Shown here piece after piece: positions 1-10,787 of a stretch of 64,000 nt of DNA. The notes beneath the pieces are model-generated. The model was not told the DNA's origin. It made no database searches and worked only from the letters and a program-made list of their open reading frames with translations. The stretch is from assembly GCA_002794775.1 (NCBI GenBank), contig NBAY01000081.1:1-64000 (forward strand), written 5' to 3'. The position numbers and the translations under genes were made by a program. Source of the DNA: Porodaedalea pini. Its lineage: Eukaryota; Basidiomycota; Agaricomycetes; Hymenochaetales; Hymenochaetaceae. Position 1 is the stretch's first letter. Each line of letters begins with the position of its first letter.

Positions 1-308
1 ACCAAATGGGACGATGTTGTGCCAACATTGCTTCATACTTGCATGCTTATGAAACTGGGGAGACCAAGCTTCACTAGGTAGATTTTGTGGAACTCAAGAT
101 CAATGCTGCAGCGCCTGCTGCACCCACATCTGCAATTGCTGCCCAAGAAAAGGCAACAAAAAGTGAGGATCGGCAGCGCGGTGAAGATTACTGTTGGCAT
201 GAAGAAAGCGGTTGACTTTCTGGGTTGGTATACAAATGTGCGTTGATTGTTCTGTAATCCCTCACTTTGTGCTGACAAGTATTATAGGTGCTGATCAAGG
301 TTGATATG
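1..308 (+). pseudogene. Prolyl-tRNA synthetase fragment, N-terminal part
   Basis: Frames from about 165 to 308 read into the stretch that precedes the class II catalytic core of eukaryotic cytosolic prolyl-tRNA synthetase (AVKITVGMKKAVDF, then WYTNV). A 50-nt GT-AG intron (238-287) is recognisable: joining 237 to 288 gives WYTNVLIK, the expected family sequence. The stretch 1-165 reads as a plausible linker with frame breaks. The fragment stops near 308, where kinase-like sequence begins. The rest of the synthetase resumes near 1735. Because the intron is kept, the copy derives from DNA, not from an mRNA. It is broken by frameshifts and stops and cannot make a working enzyme. The left end may continue outside the window. 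Confidence 0.7.
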
Positions 309-319
309 ACATGCATCTT

Positions 320-1330
320 CAGAGGGAGCTCTGAGCTTGAGGAACTCAGCAATCTGTCCGACTACAGAAAAAAATGCTGGGAGAAATGATGGACAAGTAA
401 GAAGGAATTTGAAAGTGAATTGGAGGCTTTGGAGTCGAAGATGGATGTGGATGAGAAGCCTGTTTGACAGAAGTCGGATGAGGAGCAGGTTGCCAATTTT
501 CTCAATGAAATAGCAGACAGTGTTCGCTCAGAGTATGGCATCGATGGGACTACACCTAAATCACACGTATTCTCTGCTTGCATCAGGGATCGTGCCCCTG
601 CGGATGCTCCCATCGACTGCATCTGGAAACCTGATTGCATCAGGCTTGACAAGGACAAGGCTGAATCAGAAGATGCCGCTTGGCGTGACATCCGTGCACT
701 GCTTGAATTAAAATTCGCTGCTTCCACTCAAGCATTGAGGGATGCGTATCAGGAACTTCTCAACTGTGCTCGCATGGTCTTCGCCACGCAGCACAACTGA
801 CAATTTGTCCTAGGTGCTGTTCTCCAGTTCTCGACAATGTTTTTCTTTGTCTTTGACCAAAGCAGTGTGCTTTGTTTGGAGGGCTTTGACATCAATCAAG
901 AACCTGAAAAACTCATTCACATCATCTGTGGAATACTCTTTGTCGACAAGATTCATTTGGGATATGATCTGACGATTGAGACGTCAGAGGAGGGTGGCTA
1001 TCATATTTGGCTGAACAGTGTGCGCCACAAATGCAAAGAGCCGCTTTACATTGAGAAGTCAGTGTGTGGACAAGGGACAGGATACTTGAAGACGGTGCTT
1101 GATGGGCAAGATGCAGTGATCAAGGATGCATGGGTGGACGACTCATGGAAAAAGTTTGAGCACGAGATCCTGAAGGATGTGGAAGGTGCTGTGAGGGTGA
1201 GATAGTGCAGATAGAGGGGAAGAATGATACGACTGGCACCGATTGTCAAGTACTGGCAGAGGATGACATATGGTTGAAGTATAGGAAGTGGCACGGGTTT
1301 GGAATGGTTGAGGCACAGATGCACCGCCGG
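320..1330 (+). pseudogene. FunK1-type fungal protein kinase fragment
   Basis: The frame running from about 481 to 1205 resembles the N-terminal half of basidiomycete FunK1 kinases (fungal-type protein kinase domain). The cues are an AWRDIRALLELK segment, a segment around MVFATQHN, then FVLGAVLQFST, a GYDLTIET motif at about 960 and the VIKDAWVDDSW segment that carries the putative ATP-site lysine. FunK1 proteins are expanded in mushrooms; their substrates are mostly unknown. The piece contains an in-frame TGA near 798, stops at its end and no C-terminal lobe, so it is a truncated relic. It lies between the two halves of the prolyl-tRNA synthetase pseudogene and abuts a tricalbin fragment. An alternative is any other kinase-like fold, but the motif order favours FunK1. 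Confidence 0.65.
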
Positions 1331-1384
1331 ACGTCGGCTTTGTGAGTATGATCTATTGATTGAATTTGACAATTCCATTGACAC

Positions 1385-1720
1385 AGTAGTTTAGATTCCT
1401 GGTCTGTCTGCCTTCATCTGAGACATGGTTCACTCTATCCTCAGACCAATGATGTATGACCCGAATGGTGAGCTCATCTTGGACTCCTCACTGTCACCAC
1501 ACACTGACCCTCCTTGTGCCAGTCTTCACCCTCAATCTTGAGCAGCTCCTCTCGGGTGCACCGATTGACACCGCTATCGGTGTGCTGCAGGTCACGATTC
1601 ACTCCACGCATGGCCTGAAAGGTACTAAGATTGGTGGAGGCACACCTGACCCATACATCAGCTTGAGCCTAAATGCAAGGCAGGAGCTTGCCCGGATGAA
1701 ACACAAGGAGTCCACATACG
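1385..1720 (+). pseudogene. Tricalbin fragment (end of SMP domain and start of a C2 domain)
   Basis: The reading frame gives IPGLSAFI, then RPMMYDPN, a 55-nt intron at 1468-1522 (GTGAGC...TGCCAG), then VFTLNLEQLLSGAPID, AIGVLQVTIHS and GGGTPDPYISLS. This is the junction between the lipid-transferring SMP domain and the first C2 domain of fungal tricalbins, the proteins that tether endoplasmic reticulum to plasma membrane. Splicing the intron restores Asn-Val across the junction exactly. The piece is about 100 codons against well over 1,000 in a normal tricalbin, and it carries stop codons near 1394 and 1425. It is a captured or rearranged genomic fragment, not an expressed gene. Confidence 0.8.
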
Positions 1721-1734
1721 TATTGCATGTCCAC

Positions 1735-2825
1735 TTAAAAATGGCCATGTATCTCTACTACACCAAATAGATCAAGAGCTATCATGATCTACCCCCTCAA
1801 GCTCAACCAGTGAACAGCATTGTGTGCTGGGAGTTCAAGAGCCCCCAGCTGTTCCTCTGTATGCGCTAATTCCTATGGCAGGAAGGCCACACTGCGCATC
1901 TCATGAAGAAAGAGGCCAACACTGAAGTATGGGAAATTCTTGGCTTAAATTGGTGCATGTACGAGGAGCTGCTCACCATACCCACCATCCCTGGCATCAA
2001 GTCTGAGAAGGAGAAGTTTGCCGGTGGTCTGTACACGATGACCATGGAAGGCTTCATTCCGACAACTGGTTGTGGCATCCGTTGCATTGCCTTGGCCAAA
2101 ACTTTTTGTGGCTAGAGATGTTTAAAATTATGGTCGAAGACCCAGATGATCTGCAATGTACGGGTCCAAACGGTGGCAAATTTTGTGTGGCAGAACTTGT
2201 GGGGCCTAAGCACGCGCACCATCGGAGTCATGGTTATGATTCATGGTGACAACCAGGGTCTTGTTCTCCCATCACGTGTCGTGAGCATCCAAGCAATCAT
2301 TGATCCCTGCGGTATCACTGTGCGCACTAATAGGCAGGTGTTATATGACCGTTGTGAGGAGCTCACAAAGACGCTCAGGAGAGCCAGTATCCACACAAAG
2401 GCGGATGTACTCAATGGCTACACTCCTGGCTACAAGTTCAACGACTGGGAACAGAAGGTGTAAACATATTATTTTTTGCTCCCTGGCTTGCCTGTAATCT
2501 TACAAATGGCTTTTTGTCCAGAATGTGCTACTTTGCCTCAAACTCGGTCCGGTCGATATCCAGAAGAAGCAAACACTTTCTGTGTGACGTGATCGAGGCA
2601 TTCAAGTGCTACTAGCACTCGTAGAACTGGAGATTGCCATACCTGCACTTCTCGAGACTATCCAACCAGAGATGTTTGAGTGCGCAAAAGCACTGTACAT
2701 GTCTCACCTGCACGTTGTGACCAAATGGGACAACGTCATGCTGACACTTCACAGCAAATGTGTTGCAGTCCTTCTATGGTGCAAAGAGGAAGCAAGTGAA
2801 GTCGGACATCAAGGAACATAGCAGA
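1735..2825 (+). pseudogene. Prolyl-tRNA synthetase fragment, catalytic to C-terminal part
   Basis: The sequence resumes at MYLYYTK, followed by IKSYHDLP and the motif-2 region WQEGHTAH. Then come EELLTIPTIPG, SEKEKFAGGLYT, EGFIPTTG, WGLSTRTIGVMVM, GDNQGLVLPSRV and GYTPGYKFNDWEQK. These belong to the class II core and anticodon-binding domain of eukaryotic-type prolyl-tRNA synthetase, which charges tRNA-Pro with proline. A 64-nt intron (2458-2521) is kept, after which LGPVDIQKKQT and the C-terminal ALLETIQPEM segment follow. Several frameshifts and stops (1768, 1867, about 2113 and more) make it a pseudogene. Roughly 90 codons between WYTNVLIK at 308 and this point are missing and replaced by the kinase and tricalbin pieces. 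Confidence 0.85.
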
Positions 2826-3280
2826 CACATGTGGGTATCTAATGTGCATCATCATGGAGCAAGTCTGATGAGGAAGTGTATAGCTACACCAGTAGGATAG
2901 TAGATCCAATGTATTTTGCATATTATAATATATGATTTTTGCAATCTGCCTGCTATCTGAACAAAAGTGTGAGGTCATGAGATACCCTAGGAAGTATGAC
3001 ACTGCCTAGTCACCTGGCTATAGACTCCTTTATGTCAATATAGGCAGCTATATGTCTCTAAGAAATTATGGCCTATTTGAATCTATATGCTATTCAGTAC
3101 TATAATACTATCCCTCTATGGCCTATTCTGTGCTATGTAATATACAACTATGGCCTATTCAGCACTATGGTCCTATATGGTCCTATATAGAGGGGGGGTT
3201 ACCATTAACTACTAAACAACTATGGACTACTATAAATGCTATATAGTAGCATATAACAGTGTATAGTGTTTGCCATTTTC
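2826..3280. other. AT-rich spacer with degenerate short repeats
   Basis: No coding signal was seen. From about 3060 to 3240 a phrase like CTATGGCCTATTC recurs several times with changes, giving a low-complexity, loosely tandem stretch that ends in a run of seven G at 3192. Confidence 0.5.
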
Positions 3281-6200
3281 CTGATGAAGGCAGCGCACCA
3301 CGCTGAGTGGATCCACTGCACTGACCTCCCAATCATCTGGATGAACTACCCTACGTGCCCAGCGAAGCAGCAAGGTACCCTCAGACCCCGAGTCAGAGGA
3401 GATAGATGAATTTGAAGACGCTGTCAAGACCTCAACACTTTCCAAAGATCCAGCAGACTCCACCAAAGATGATACCGAAATAGCTCAGTCCCTCCTAGGA
3501 ATGGCACCAAGAGGAATACACTCAACAATAATATCCCAGACCTTGTCAGGGTCACTATTAGAAACCCTGTCATCACTCGGGTCACTACTGTTAACGCCGT
3601 CCACAAGGAGTAGGAGCTCGACTGTCTCATCTGGGTCCGACCCAACAGAACCAATACTGTACCTAACCACCCTGATCCTTCTGCTCCCTGGATTGACATC
3701 ACAAGAAATGTCTGGAACAGCCAACCCCCTCACTCCCAAACCCAGACACATACTGGTACCCATGCCGAGATGAGGCAAACGACGCAACGTGTCATTTGAC
3801 AGGAACAGGGAAAATGTGATCCAGTTCTTCAACAATTATGAGGTGGTAGCCCGAGATGCTCACCTTGGGCAGGACCAAGCTATCCAGGACATAGTATGTC
3901 GGACTCCAGTATCTGAGGAAGAGCTATGGAAAGGACTTACGGAGTACACCAGAGACAACTGGAATGCGTTCTGAAAGGCAGCAGTGGACTTGTATCCAAA
4001 TGCTATCCCAAAGTATGGAATTGGGGATCTCTATGGAGTAGTTGCCTGATATGCCAAGGATGGTATACGATCATAGGAAACCCTCAGTTCATTCAACAGG
4101 GAATTTAGATGAATCGGTTTGAAACTAAAAAGGGACAGAAAAATCAGAGACTTTGACCTGAACCGAGCATTCGCCCAAGCTATCACCAGAGAGCTAAAAA
4201 TGAACCTCAAACTAAGGCTTACAGTGAAGCATGACGATCACAGCACGGACTTGACTTATGAATTCTCAGAACTCTACTCTGTCTGTTTCAAAATACTTAC
4301 TGGAAAAAAGGAGGAGGTAAAACTACCCACGATCAACAAACCAGACTACAGTGGAGGAATGAAGAAGGAGGCAGATGTGATGCAGCTACTACAGAAGGAG
4401 TTCAGTGGGCTCCAAAGCGCACTTCAGAGCCTCACCAAGAATCGAGGGAGGGCTCCTGGGTTCCTGAGTCCCGGGTTGACGTCCAACTCAAACCAGAATA
4501 CAATGTTGGAACAGAGAGCATATCTGGAGGGAAGAAGTAGGTTTGGATTCTCCAGAATGGACTGCCAATTCTGTGGGCAAGAAGGCCACTTTGCCAGCTC
4601 CTGCAGCCGGGTAGAAGCACACATTTGGGACTGAAGGATCCAGCAAAATGCGAATGGGCGACTCAAGCTCCTGAATGGGACTGACCTATCTCAGGCCAGA
4701 CCTGGTCGAACATTGGAGGATAAAATCACAATCTTCTATGCTGCAAAGCCACCAGCACCATCGGTAACAGTACCAACTGCTCCTGCAGCCCTCTTCTTCA
4801 CATCACTGAGTACCGAGAAACAAGATCTCTTGGCGCCAATGTTTTTGAACTCAAAAGCAACCTCAGACACTCCCTCGTCGAAAGGGGAGGTCTCTGAAAA
4901 GCCACTGGTGGAAGCTTTCATCACTGAACTAGAGGACGGATATGAGGACCCATCCAAAATTGGGGAAACAAATCTGGAGGTATACTGGGATGCCGAGGAA
5001 GACAAACTGAAGGAGGAATCCCTGCAGGAAGCACCAATATTCGTCAGAGAAGGACACACATCCAAAGCCCAATTTGATGGCATGGAAATCCCAGTAAGAA
5101 GGTCACTCCGAAAAGGGGGGGACGATGAAGGAGCAACCAAAGTTAAGTTTGGACCACCCAGGGGGCATGCCAAAAAGAAGGAAATGGAGCTGGAGAAGAC
5201 AAGTGCACCTGCTACAAAGCATTCACCATTCATTATCTCCCCTCCCATTCAACCAGACGTGCCGAAGCCAAAACATAACTTACCAGAGAGACAGATGGCA
5301 ACCCATCTTCCACCAGCATTGGCCACCCATCAATACAAAACTGTGGTGCCAATTGAAAATCAAGATGCAATAGACACGGTGTTCAACAAGTCACTCAATG
5401 CCCTAATCACAATAACTACAGGCAAGCTATTCATGGTATTGGATACCCTGCACCGAAAAATGAAGGAGCAGACAACTGGACACTGGGTTGCATTTGTGGG
5501 GGATGCATCAGGCAACAACATACCAGATGCCCCACAACTAATGGCATTCATCACAGAGTCTGGGCCAAGCACACAAGGAATATGAGTGGAAGGGGAACAA
5601 CTCCTGTCTGTGACTGGGCATTACTCCATGGACCCAAGTACTGGGAGACTCACAATCCCTCCCAAGGAAGTGGATCTTGGGCCACTCCAAGCTCTCAACA
5701 TGGTAGTAGCAAACAAGGTTTGAGTTGAGGCGATTATAGATATGGGAAGTTTGTTCACCTGTCTACATGCTGACATATGGAAACTATGCGGGCAGAGCTG
5801 TTGGGATGACCATCTGATCAACATAGTCAGGGTGAACAGGGCCTCCCACCATTCATACGGACTCATGGAACTAGTCCCCTTTACTATTGGGGGGGTAAAA
5901 ATGCATTTCAATGTTCATGTCATGTCGGACAGGCCATGCCATCTCATTCTCGGACAGCCCTTCTTCGTACAGATGAAAGCCATCATTGATTTCTCAAATG
6001 GATGCACAGTCATAGTTACCAATCCTGAGTCTGTGGAACACTACCAACTCCCAGCATATCCAAGAGGACTAAACAATCCACCCCCGATGTCTGGACTGCT
6101 CCATGCGGCATTGGGTTTTTAGCCATTCAGGGCTTGACGAACAATCGAGAGGATGGTAGAACAACCCCAGATCATACTCACTCGGTGGATACCAAACTAG

Positions 6201-6731
6201 AAATCTGAGTTGAGATGCATCCATTATTTATCGAGTTACACTTCTAAACACCTTTAAAAACCCAAAACAAAACAACCAAAAAATCAAAAACAAAAACAAG
6301 ACCACCAGCCAAAGCCCCAATCTCATCCCTTGGCTCTCTTTTCTTTGCCGCTCATAATATCCTCACATCCAAAATACCTGACGCACTCTGTCTGGCATAC
6401 AAAAAGGTAGCCAACTGAGTCTTCCCGGTAGCTACTACGCTCCCGGAACACCACCAAATTATCAGGCACATGCATCCGGACCCAATGGCAACCCTCCCAG
6501 AGTTGCCAACACATCCCCCACCATTTGTACCAGGCGTGAGGTTCACCCAGGAAAGGCATGACAAACTAAAAGTCAACCCAGAAGGGTTCCTCACCCCCTC
6601 CAAATGAGCACTTGTGTATGAACTAATTCTATGTCAGGAAGGAGCTTTTGCATGGGAGGAGAGCAAGAAAGGGTCAATGAACTCCAAATACTTCCCACTG
6701 ATAATCATCCCGACAGTAGAACACATCCCGT
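3280..6731 (+). mobile_element. Degenerate Ty3/gypsy retrotransposon, 5' part: gag and protease
   Basis: Gag of the basidiomycete gypsy type begins by about 3480. Around 3789-3980 the segments ENVIQFFNNYEVVARDA and EELWKGLTEYTRDNWNAF match the usual Gag helical region. A CCHC zinc knuckle (CQFCGQEGHFASSC) lies near 4564-4605. A long linker ORF (4713-5585) and a retropepsin-like region follow, with DMGSL at about 5739-5754 and LILGQPFF near 5944. From about 6390 to 6731 the linker into reverse transcriptase is readable (TLPELPTHPPPF, PTVEHIP). Frameshifts and stops (for example TGA at 3973 and TAG at 6121) inactivate it. The element is interrupted at 6731 by a second retroelement and resumes at 10788. 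Neither LTR could be delimited. Confidence 0.8.
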
Positions 6732-7719
6732 TGAAAGGTGATGGTACGGTCTACTGGCAGACTCGGACCTGGTTGAGTTCGGCCACTGGGGGTTCACTCT
6801 AACGTGTCTGATGGAGGGGATAGTGTCAGGAAGTGTAGGGAAGTGTAGGGGAATACTCGGGGCTAGGTGTTGACTCAAGGGCGCGAGTACAAAGGATGAC
6901 CAGCAAAACGTGCCTAAATGCGGTCGGAGAACAAAGAGCAACTACGATCTTGACAACCCGGGCTCGGAAACTCGCCAGTGAAGACAGGAATCGATACTAT
7001 TCGTCGAGACGATTCTGAATCTGAAAAGACCTCGAGACGCGATGCAGAATTGACGGAGATATGGCAGTTGCACTGGTTGCGGCTGGCGGAACGCACGGAA
7101 CTCCCGGAACCAAAAGCTATTTTCGTAGCTCTACGACGCAGGCTCGGAATCGTGCAAGAAAAGACAATGTTCGAAAGCGATTTTCGACGAGATTAAGGAT
7201 CTGAAGAGAGCTCGGGAAACGGATAAGAACTGAGGGCGATATAGCGAAAGCAAGATTTGGCCGAAAACGGGACTCGAGACGGAACGGACGGAACGACACT
7301 GAACGGCGACGGAGACGAGAACTAAAGACTGGGACTGACTCGGGGGAACTAAACTTTTATTTTTGAGACATTTACATGAGTGTTTAAATAACCAACAGAG
7401 GGTTGAGCCTCTGAGCGGCGTACAAAGGACACAAAGACAGACCGGAGGCTCTAGCCAAACAACACCAAATAGCCGGAACTCGGAGCCGGAACTTGAGAAC
7501 ATGAGTAATTAAGCTTCGGGAGGCTCGGAACAATACCAGATGTGACCCAAAACGGACTTCGGTGGCTCACTGGTGCAGAACCAAGCTGTATGCGTCGAGT
7601 TAATCCAGCCAAACACTGAAACTGTCCTGAAATGCGTCGGGGATACTTGTAAGACTGTCCTGAGTCGAGTCGAACCTAATAGAGCCGATTCCGAGGCCAG
7701 CGGCATCGGGATCTCCACA
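6732..7719 (-). repeat. 3' LTR of the gag-only element
   Basis: This is a 988-bp copy with TGAAAGG...CTCCACA ends on the plus strand. Because the element is on the minus strand, this is its downstream LTR. The last codons of the gag ORF and its stop (7600) lie inside it. Confidence 0.88.
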
Positions 7720-9711
7720 TCTCCACGGACCTTCTAATAGTGACCGTCCCCGGTCACTCCGCTCCTCAAGTGTCGAAGATGAAGGCAAAAGCGGTGTGAG
7801 GGGAACATCCGAGGTGTCTGAATCCGAGACGGAATCGTCTGATGAGTCGAACGACGCCTCTGAGAGCACGGAAACACGAGAGATCGAATTTGCTGAGCCG
7901 ACTGATGAAAAACCACTCTGAAAAGTGACTGGAGTCGAAACTGTATGCTGAGACACCAATTCTGAACCAAAACCGGTGGTTGCGGAGTCGATTTGAGCGT
8001 GGGAACGTCGTTCCGTTCGTTGCGTCGGACGGAACGCACGGAACTCACGGAACGGCTTCGAAATGCTATAAATATCTGAAAAACTCGGAGAGAAAGCCTG
8101 CAAAGTTGAATCTGCAATGTCGGGGCTGCTAAAATGCATAGAATTCGAATCCGGCACTAAGGCCGGGTCCGAAACGTCGGAACACGATGGAGGAACCTCT
8201 GAACTGTCGAAATCCGACGCATACACCGGGCAGACACGAGAACTTGAATTAAATAGGCTGGGTGTCGAAGAATCTGCCTTAAAATGCCTTCCCGGTGCAT
8301 TTCTGCACTGAAAATTCATTTCGTGGCCGAAACTACCCTTCGAAGAGTCGATCGGCGAGCTCGAGGACCGAGGAATCGAATTGAATGTAGCCGGAGGCTT
8401 CGAGAAGCGCGGAGAAGTCGAAGAACGCGGGGTAAGAGGCTGTACACTTGAGATAGAAGCACCGGAAGTGATGTGCCTGACAGAAGCTGAATGTGAGAAA
8501 TGATCGGCACTCCGAGTGTCCGTAACCTTCGGAGGGATGTCAGGGGCACTCGAGGAACTCGACGGAGCCATCCGAAGCTCCGGATATGCGTCATAGAATG
8601 CATCGAACCTCTCTTGTAAGTCATGGCCACCAAAACTCGATGGAACAAATAATCCACTCGGAAGAACAACCTGCCCTGCCGAATTTCGCATGCAACGACG
8701 GGTCCGAGAGTACTCCAATACCACTGGACAATCCTTGATGAAATGCTCGAGGGAACTGCAAAAGAAACAACCAAAAACGCGTCCGGAACAAGTTGTATGC
8801 ATCGGTGTCGAGTTTGCTGTTGGAACGGACAGAACGGACGGAACGACCGGAACACGTGACGGATCGACACACGGAACGCACGGAACGGACGCAACGGATC
8901 GTATCTTCGATTCTGACACTTGGGCAGCCGGAGAAACAAAGGGAATCACTGGGGAACACAGGGGGACACTTGAAGTAGATAACTGAGATGTCGGTGTACT
9001 TGTAAAATCTGTAAAACCAGAACCAGAGATCTGAGACGCGTGGTGAGGGTACCGTTCGGAACGTGCTGGACCCAGCTCCTCGACCGAGTGTAAACGGCGC
9101 GCAGAAACTCGGTTTAAAATAAAATCGGCGGCCTCCATAACCTCCTCAATACTGAAAACATCATCGGCGAGTCTGTCACTGAATAAAATCTCAAACCGAT
9201 CGAAAACGTGAGCTCGAAGCGATGCTGGGATGCCCTGGACAAAGAGCCTCTTTGCCTCCATATCCGTTATACGATCGTTGGCTTCGAGGTACCGAAAAAT
9301 GCGAAGGAATGACCGGAAATACTCATACAGCTGCTCCACAGTGTTCATGGGACTGGCGGATGACCTCTGGACCAACTCCTGAAGATCTGCACATAGATAG
9401 CGATGAGTGTTGTCAGGGTACTCGGGATATAAGAATAGAACTGCCGTCTCGAAGCTAGACCATGTCGGCGAACTTGCCATGGCCTCTGGGAACAAACTCC
9501 ACTGATCGGCAATATCCAAGGAAGCATAGTAAATGGTCCAATAAACTCTGTCAGCCTCTGAGAGCTGAGCCTCATCACAGAGAAGCCCAACATCCTCCAA
9601 GAACCGACCTATGAGACGAGGGTTCGAGCCATCGAAGAAAGGTGCATTGTCTGCACCCGAAAGCGGCATTGGGCTGGCACCACGAGTGCCACGAAGACAA
9701 GATCGAGGCAT
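7600..9711 (-). CDS. Gag-like nucleocapsid protein of the gag-only element
   Basis: This is an uninterrupted 703-codon ORF. The first ATG is at 9711; the frame is open a little further upstream but without ATG. Its N-terminal third has the fungal retrotransposon Gag fold signature (FFDGSNPRLIGRFLEDVG, then an ETAVLFLYPEYPD-like segment). A CCHC zinc knuckle (CFFCSSLEHFIKDC) is encoded near 8725-8770. The C-terminal part is long, rich in serine and proline and of low complexity. The protein should assemble RNA into virus-like particles in the cytoplasm. No polymerase frame follows. The last roughly 38 codons are encoded by the 3' LTR, so every LTR of the family carries this tail. The Gag region resembles that of the surrounding gypsy element, a possible source of missing enzymes. 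Confidence 0.8.
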   Translation of the reverse strand: MPRSCLRGTRGASPMPLSGADNAPFFDGSNPRLIGRFLEDVGLLCDEAQLSEADRVYWTIYYASLDIADQWSLFPEAMASSPTWSSFETAVLFLYPEYPDNTHRYLCADLQELVQRSSASPMNTVEQLYEYFRSFLRIFRYLEANDRITDMEAKRLFVQGIPASLRAHVFDRFEILFSDRLADDVFSIEEVMEAADFILNRVSARRLHSVEELGPARSERYPHHASQISGSGFTDFTSTPTSQLSTSSVPLCSPVIPFVSPAAQVSESKIRSVASVPCVPCVDPSRVPVVPSVLSVPTANSTPMHTTCSGRVFGCFFCSSLEHFIKDCPVVLEYSRTRRCMRNSAGQVVLPSGLFVPSSFGGHDLQERFDAFYDAYPELRMAPSSSSSAPDIPPKVTDTRSADHFSHSASVRHITSGASISSVQPLTPRSSTSPRFSKPPATFNSIPRSSSSPIDSSKGSFGHEMNFQCRNAPGRHFKADSSTPSLFNSSSRVCPVYASDFDSSEVPPSCSDVSDPALVPDSNSMHFSSPDIADSTLQAFSPSFSDIYSISKPFREFRAFRPTQRTERRSHAQIDSATTGFGSELVSQHTVSTPVTFQSGFSSVGSANSISRVSVLSEASFDSSDDSVSDSDTSDVPLTPLLPSSSTLEERSDRGRSLLEGPWRCGDPDAAGLGIGSIRFDSTQDSLTSIPDAFQDSFSVWLD

Positions 9712-9781
9712 ACTGAATCTGATGGACCGAAGCTGAAAGAAAACAAAGGGGAACACTCCCAACACAAAGACAGAAACCCCC

Positions 9782-9799
9782 TCGTGGTGGGCTCCAATT
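9782..9799 (-). other. Candidate primer-binding site of the gag-only element
   Basis: Directly inside the upstream LTR (which ends at 9800 on the minus strand) the minus strand reads ATTGGAGCCCACCACGAG, with the TGG expected of a tRNA-CCA primer site one or two bases in. I could not match it to a known tRNA, so the assignment rests on position and the TGG alone. Confidence 0.35.
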
Positions 9800-10787
9800 T
9801 GAAAGGTGATGGTACGGTCTACTGGCAGACTCGGACCTGGTTGAGTTCGGCCACTGGGGGTTCACTCTAATGTGTCTGATGGAGGGGATAGTGTCAGGAA
9901 GTGCGGGGAAGTGTAATAGAATACTCGGGGCTAGGTGTCGACTCGAGGACGCGAGTACAAAGGATGACCGGCAAAATGTGCCTAAATGCGGTCGGAGAAC
10001 AAAGAGCGACTACGATCTTGACAACCCGGGCTCGGAAACTCGCCAGTGAAGACAGGAATCGATACTATTCGTCGAGACGATTCTGAATCTGAAAAGACCT
10101 CGAGACGCGATGCAGAATTGACGGAGATATGGCAGTTGCACTGGTTGTGGCTGGCGGAACGCACAGAACTCCCGGAACCAAAAGCTATTTTCGTAGCTCT
10201 ACGACGCGGGCTCGGAATCGTGCAAGAAAAGACAATGTTCGAAAGCGATTTTCGACGAGATTAAGGATCTGAAGAGAGCTCGGGAAACGGATAAGAACTG
10301 AGGGCGATATAGCGAAAGCAAGATTTGGCCGAAAACGGGACTCGAGACGGAACGGACGGAACGACACTGAACGGCGACGGAGACGAGAACTAAAGACTGG
10401 GACTGACTCGGGGGAACTAAACTTTTATTTTTGAGACATTTACATAAGTGTTTAAATAACCAACAGAGGGTTGAGCCTCTGAGCGGCGTACAAAGGACAC
10501 AAAGACAGACCGGAGGCTCTAGCCAAACAACACCAAATAGCCGGAACTCGGAGCCGGAACTCGAGAACATGAGTAATTAAGCTTTGGGAGGCTCGGAACA
10601 ATACCAGATGTGACCCAAAACGGACTTCGGTGGCTCACTGGTGCAGAACCAAGCTGTATGCGTCGAGTTAATCCAGCCAAACACTGAAACTGTCCTGAAA
10701 TGCGTCGGGGATACTTGTAAGACTGTCCTGAGTCGAGTCGAACCTAATAGAGCCGATTCCGAGGCCAGCGGCATCGGGATCTCCACA
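9800..10787 (-). repeat. 5' LTR of the gag-only element
   Basis: This is a 988-bp repeat equal in length to 6732-7719 and differing by scattered transitions. It is the promoter-side LTR for the minus-strand gag ORF. Confidence 0.88.

Larger units (their letters stand above)
6732..10787 (-). mobile_element. Gag-only (non-autonomous) LTR retrotransposon inserted in the gypsy element
   Basis: Two 988-bp direct repeats (6732-7719 and 9800-10787), each starting TGAAAGG and ending CTCCACA, bound a 2.1-kb interior whose only coding content is a Gag on the minus strand. No protease, reverse transcriptase or integrase is present. The flanks share a 4-bp duplication, CCGT (6728-6731 and 10788-10791). 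Removing the element with one CCGT restores the host element's frame (VEHIP then WKLKNIP). By eye the LTRs differ at roughly 17 sites, nearly all transitions and many at CpG, so the insertion is older than elements A and B. It would need enzymes supplied by another element. Confidence 0.88.

Noticed and set aside
3060..3240. CRISPR-like or satellite array
   Set aside because: The repeated phrases vary in length and spacing and are only a few units. It is ordinary low-complexity DNA, and CRISPR is not expected in a fungus.
3485..3835. Minus-strand frames opposite the first gypsy gag (3239-3835)
   Set aside because: They are antisense to recognisable Gag sequence, overlap each other in different frames and show no motif.
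4736..5248. 170-codon minus-strand frame
   Set aside because: It is a shadow of the plus-strand linker ORF of the gypsy element at 4713-5585.
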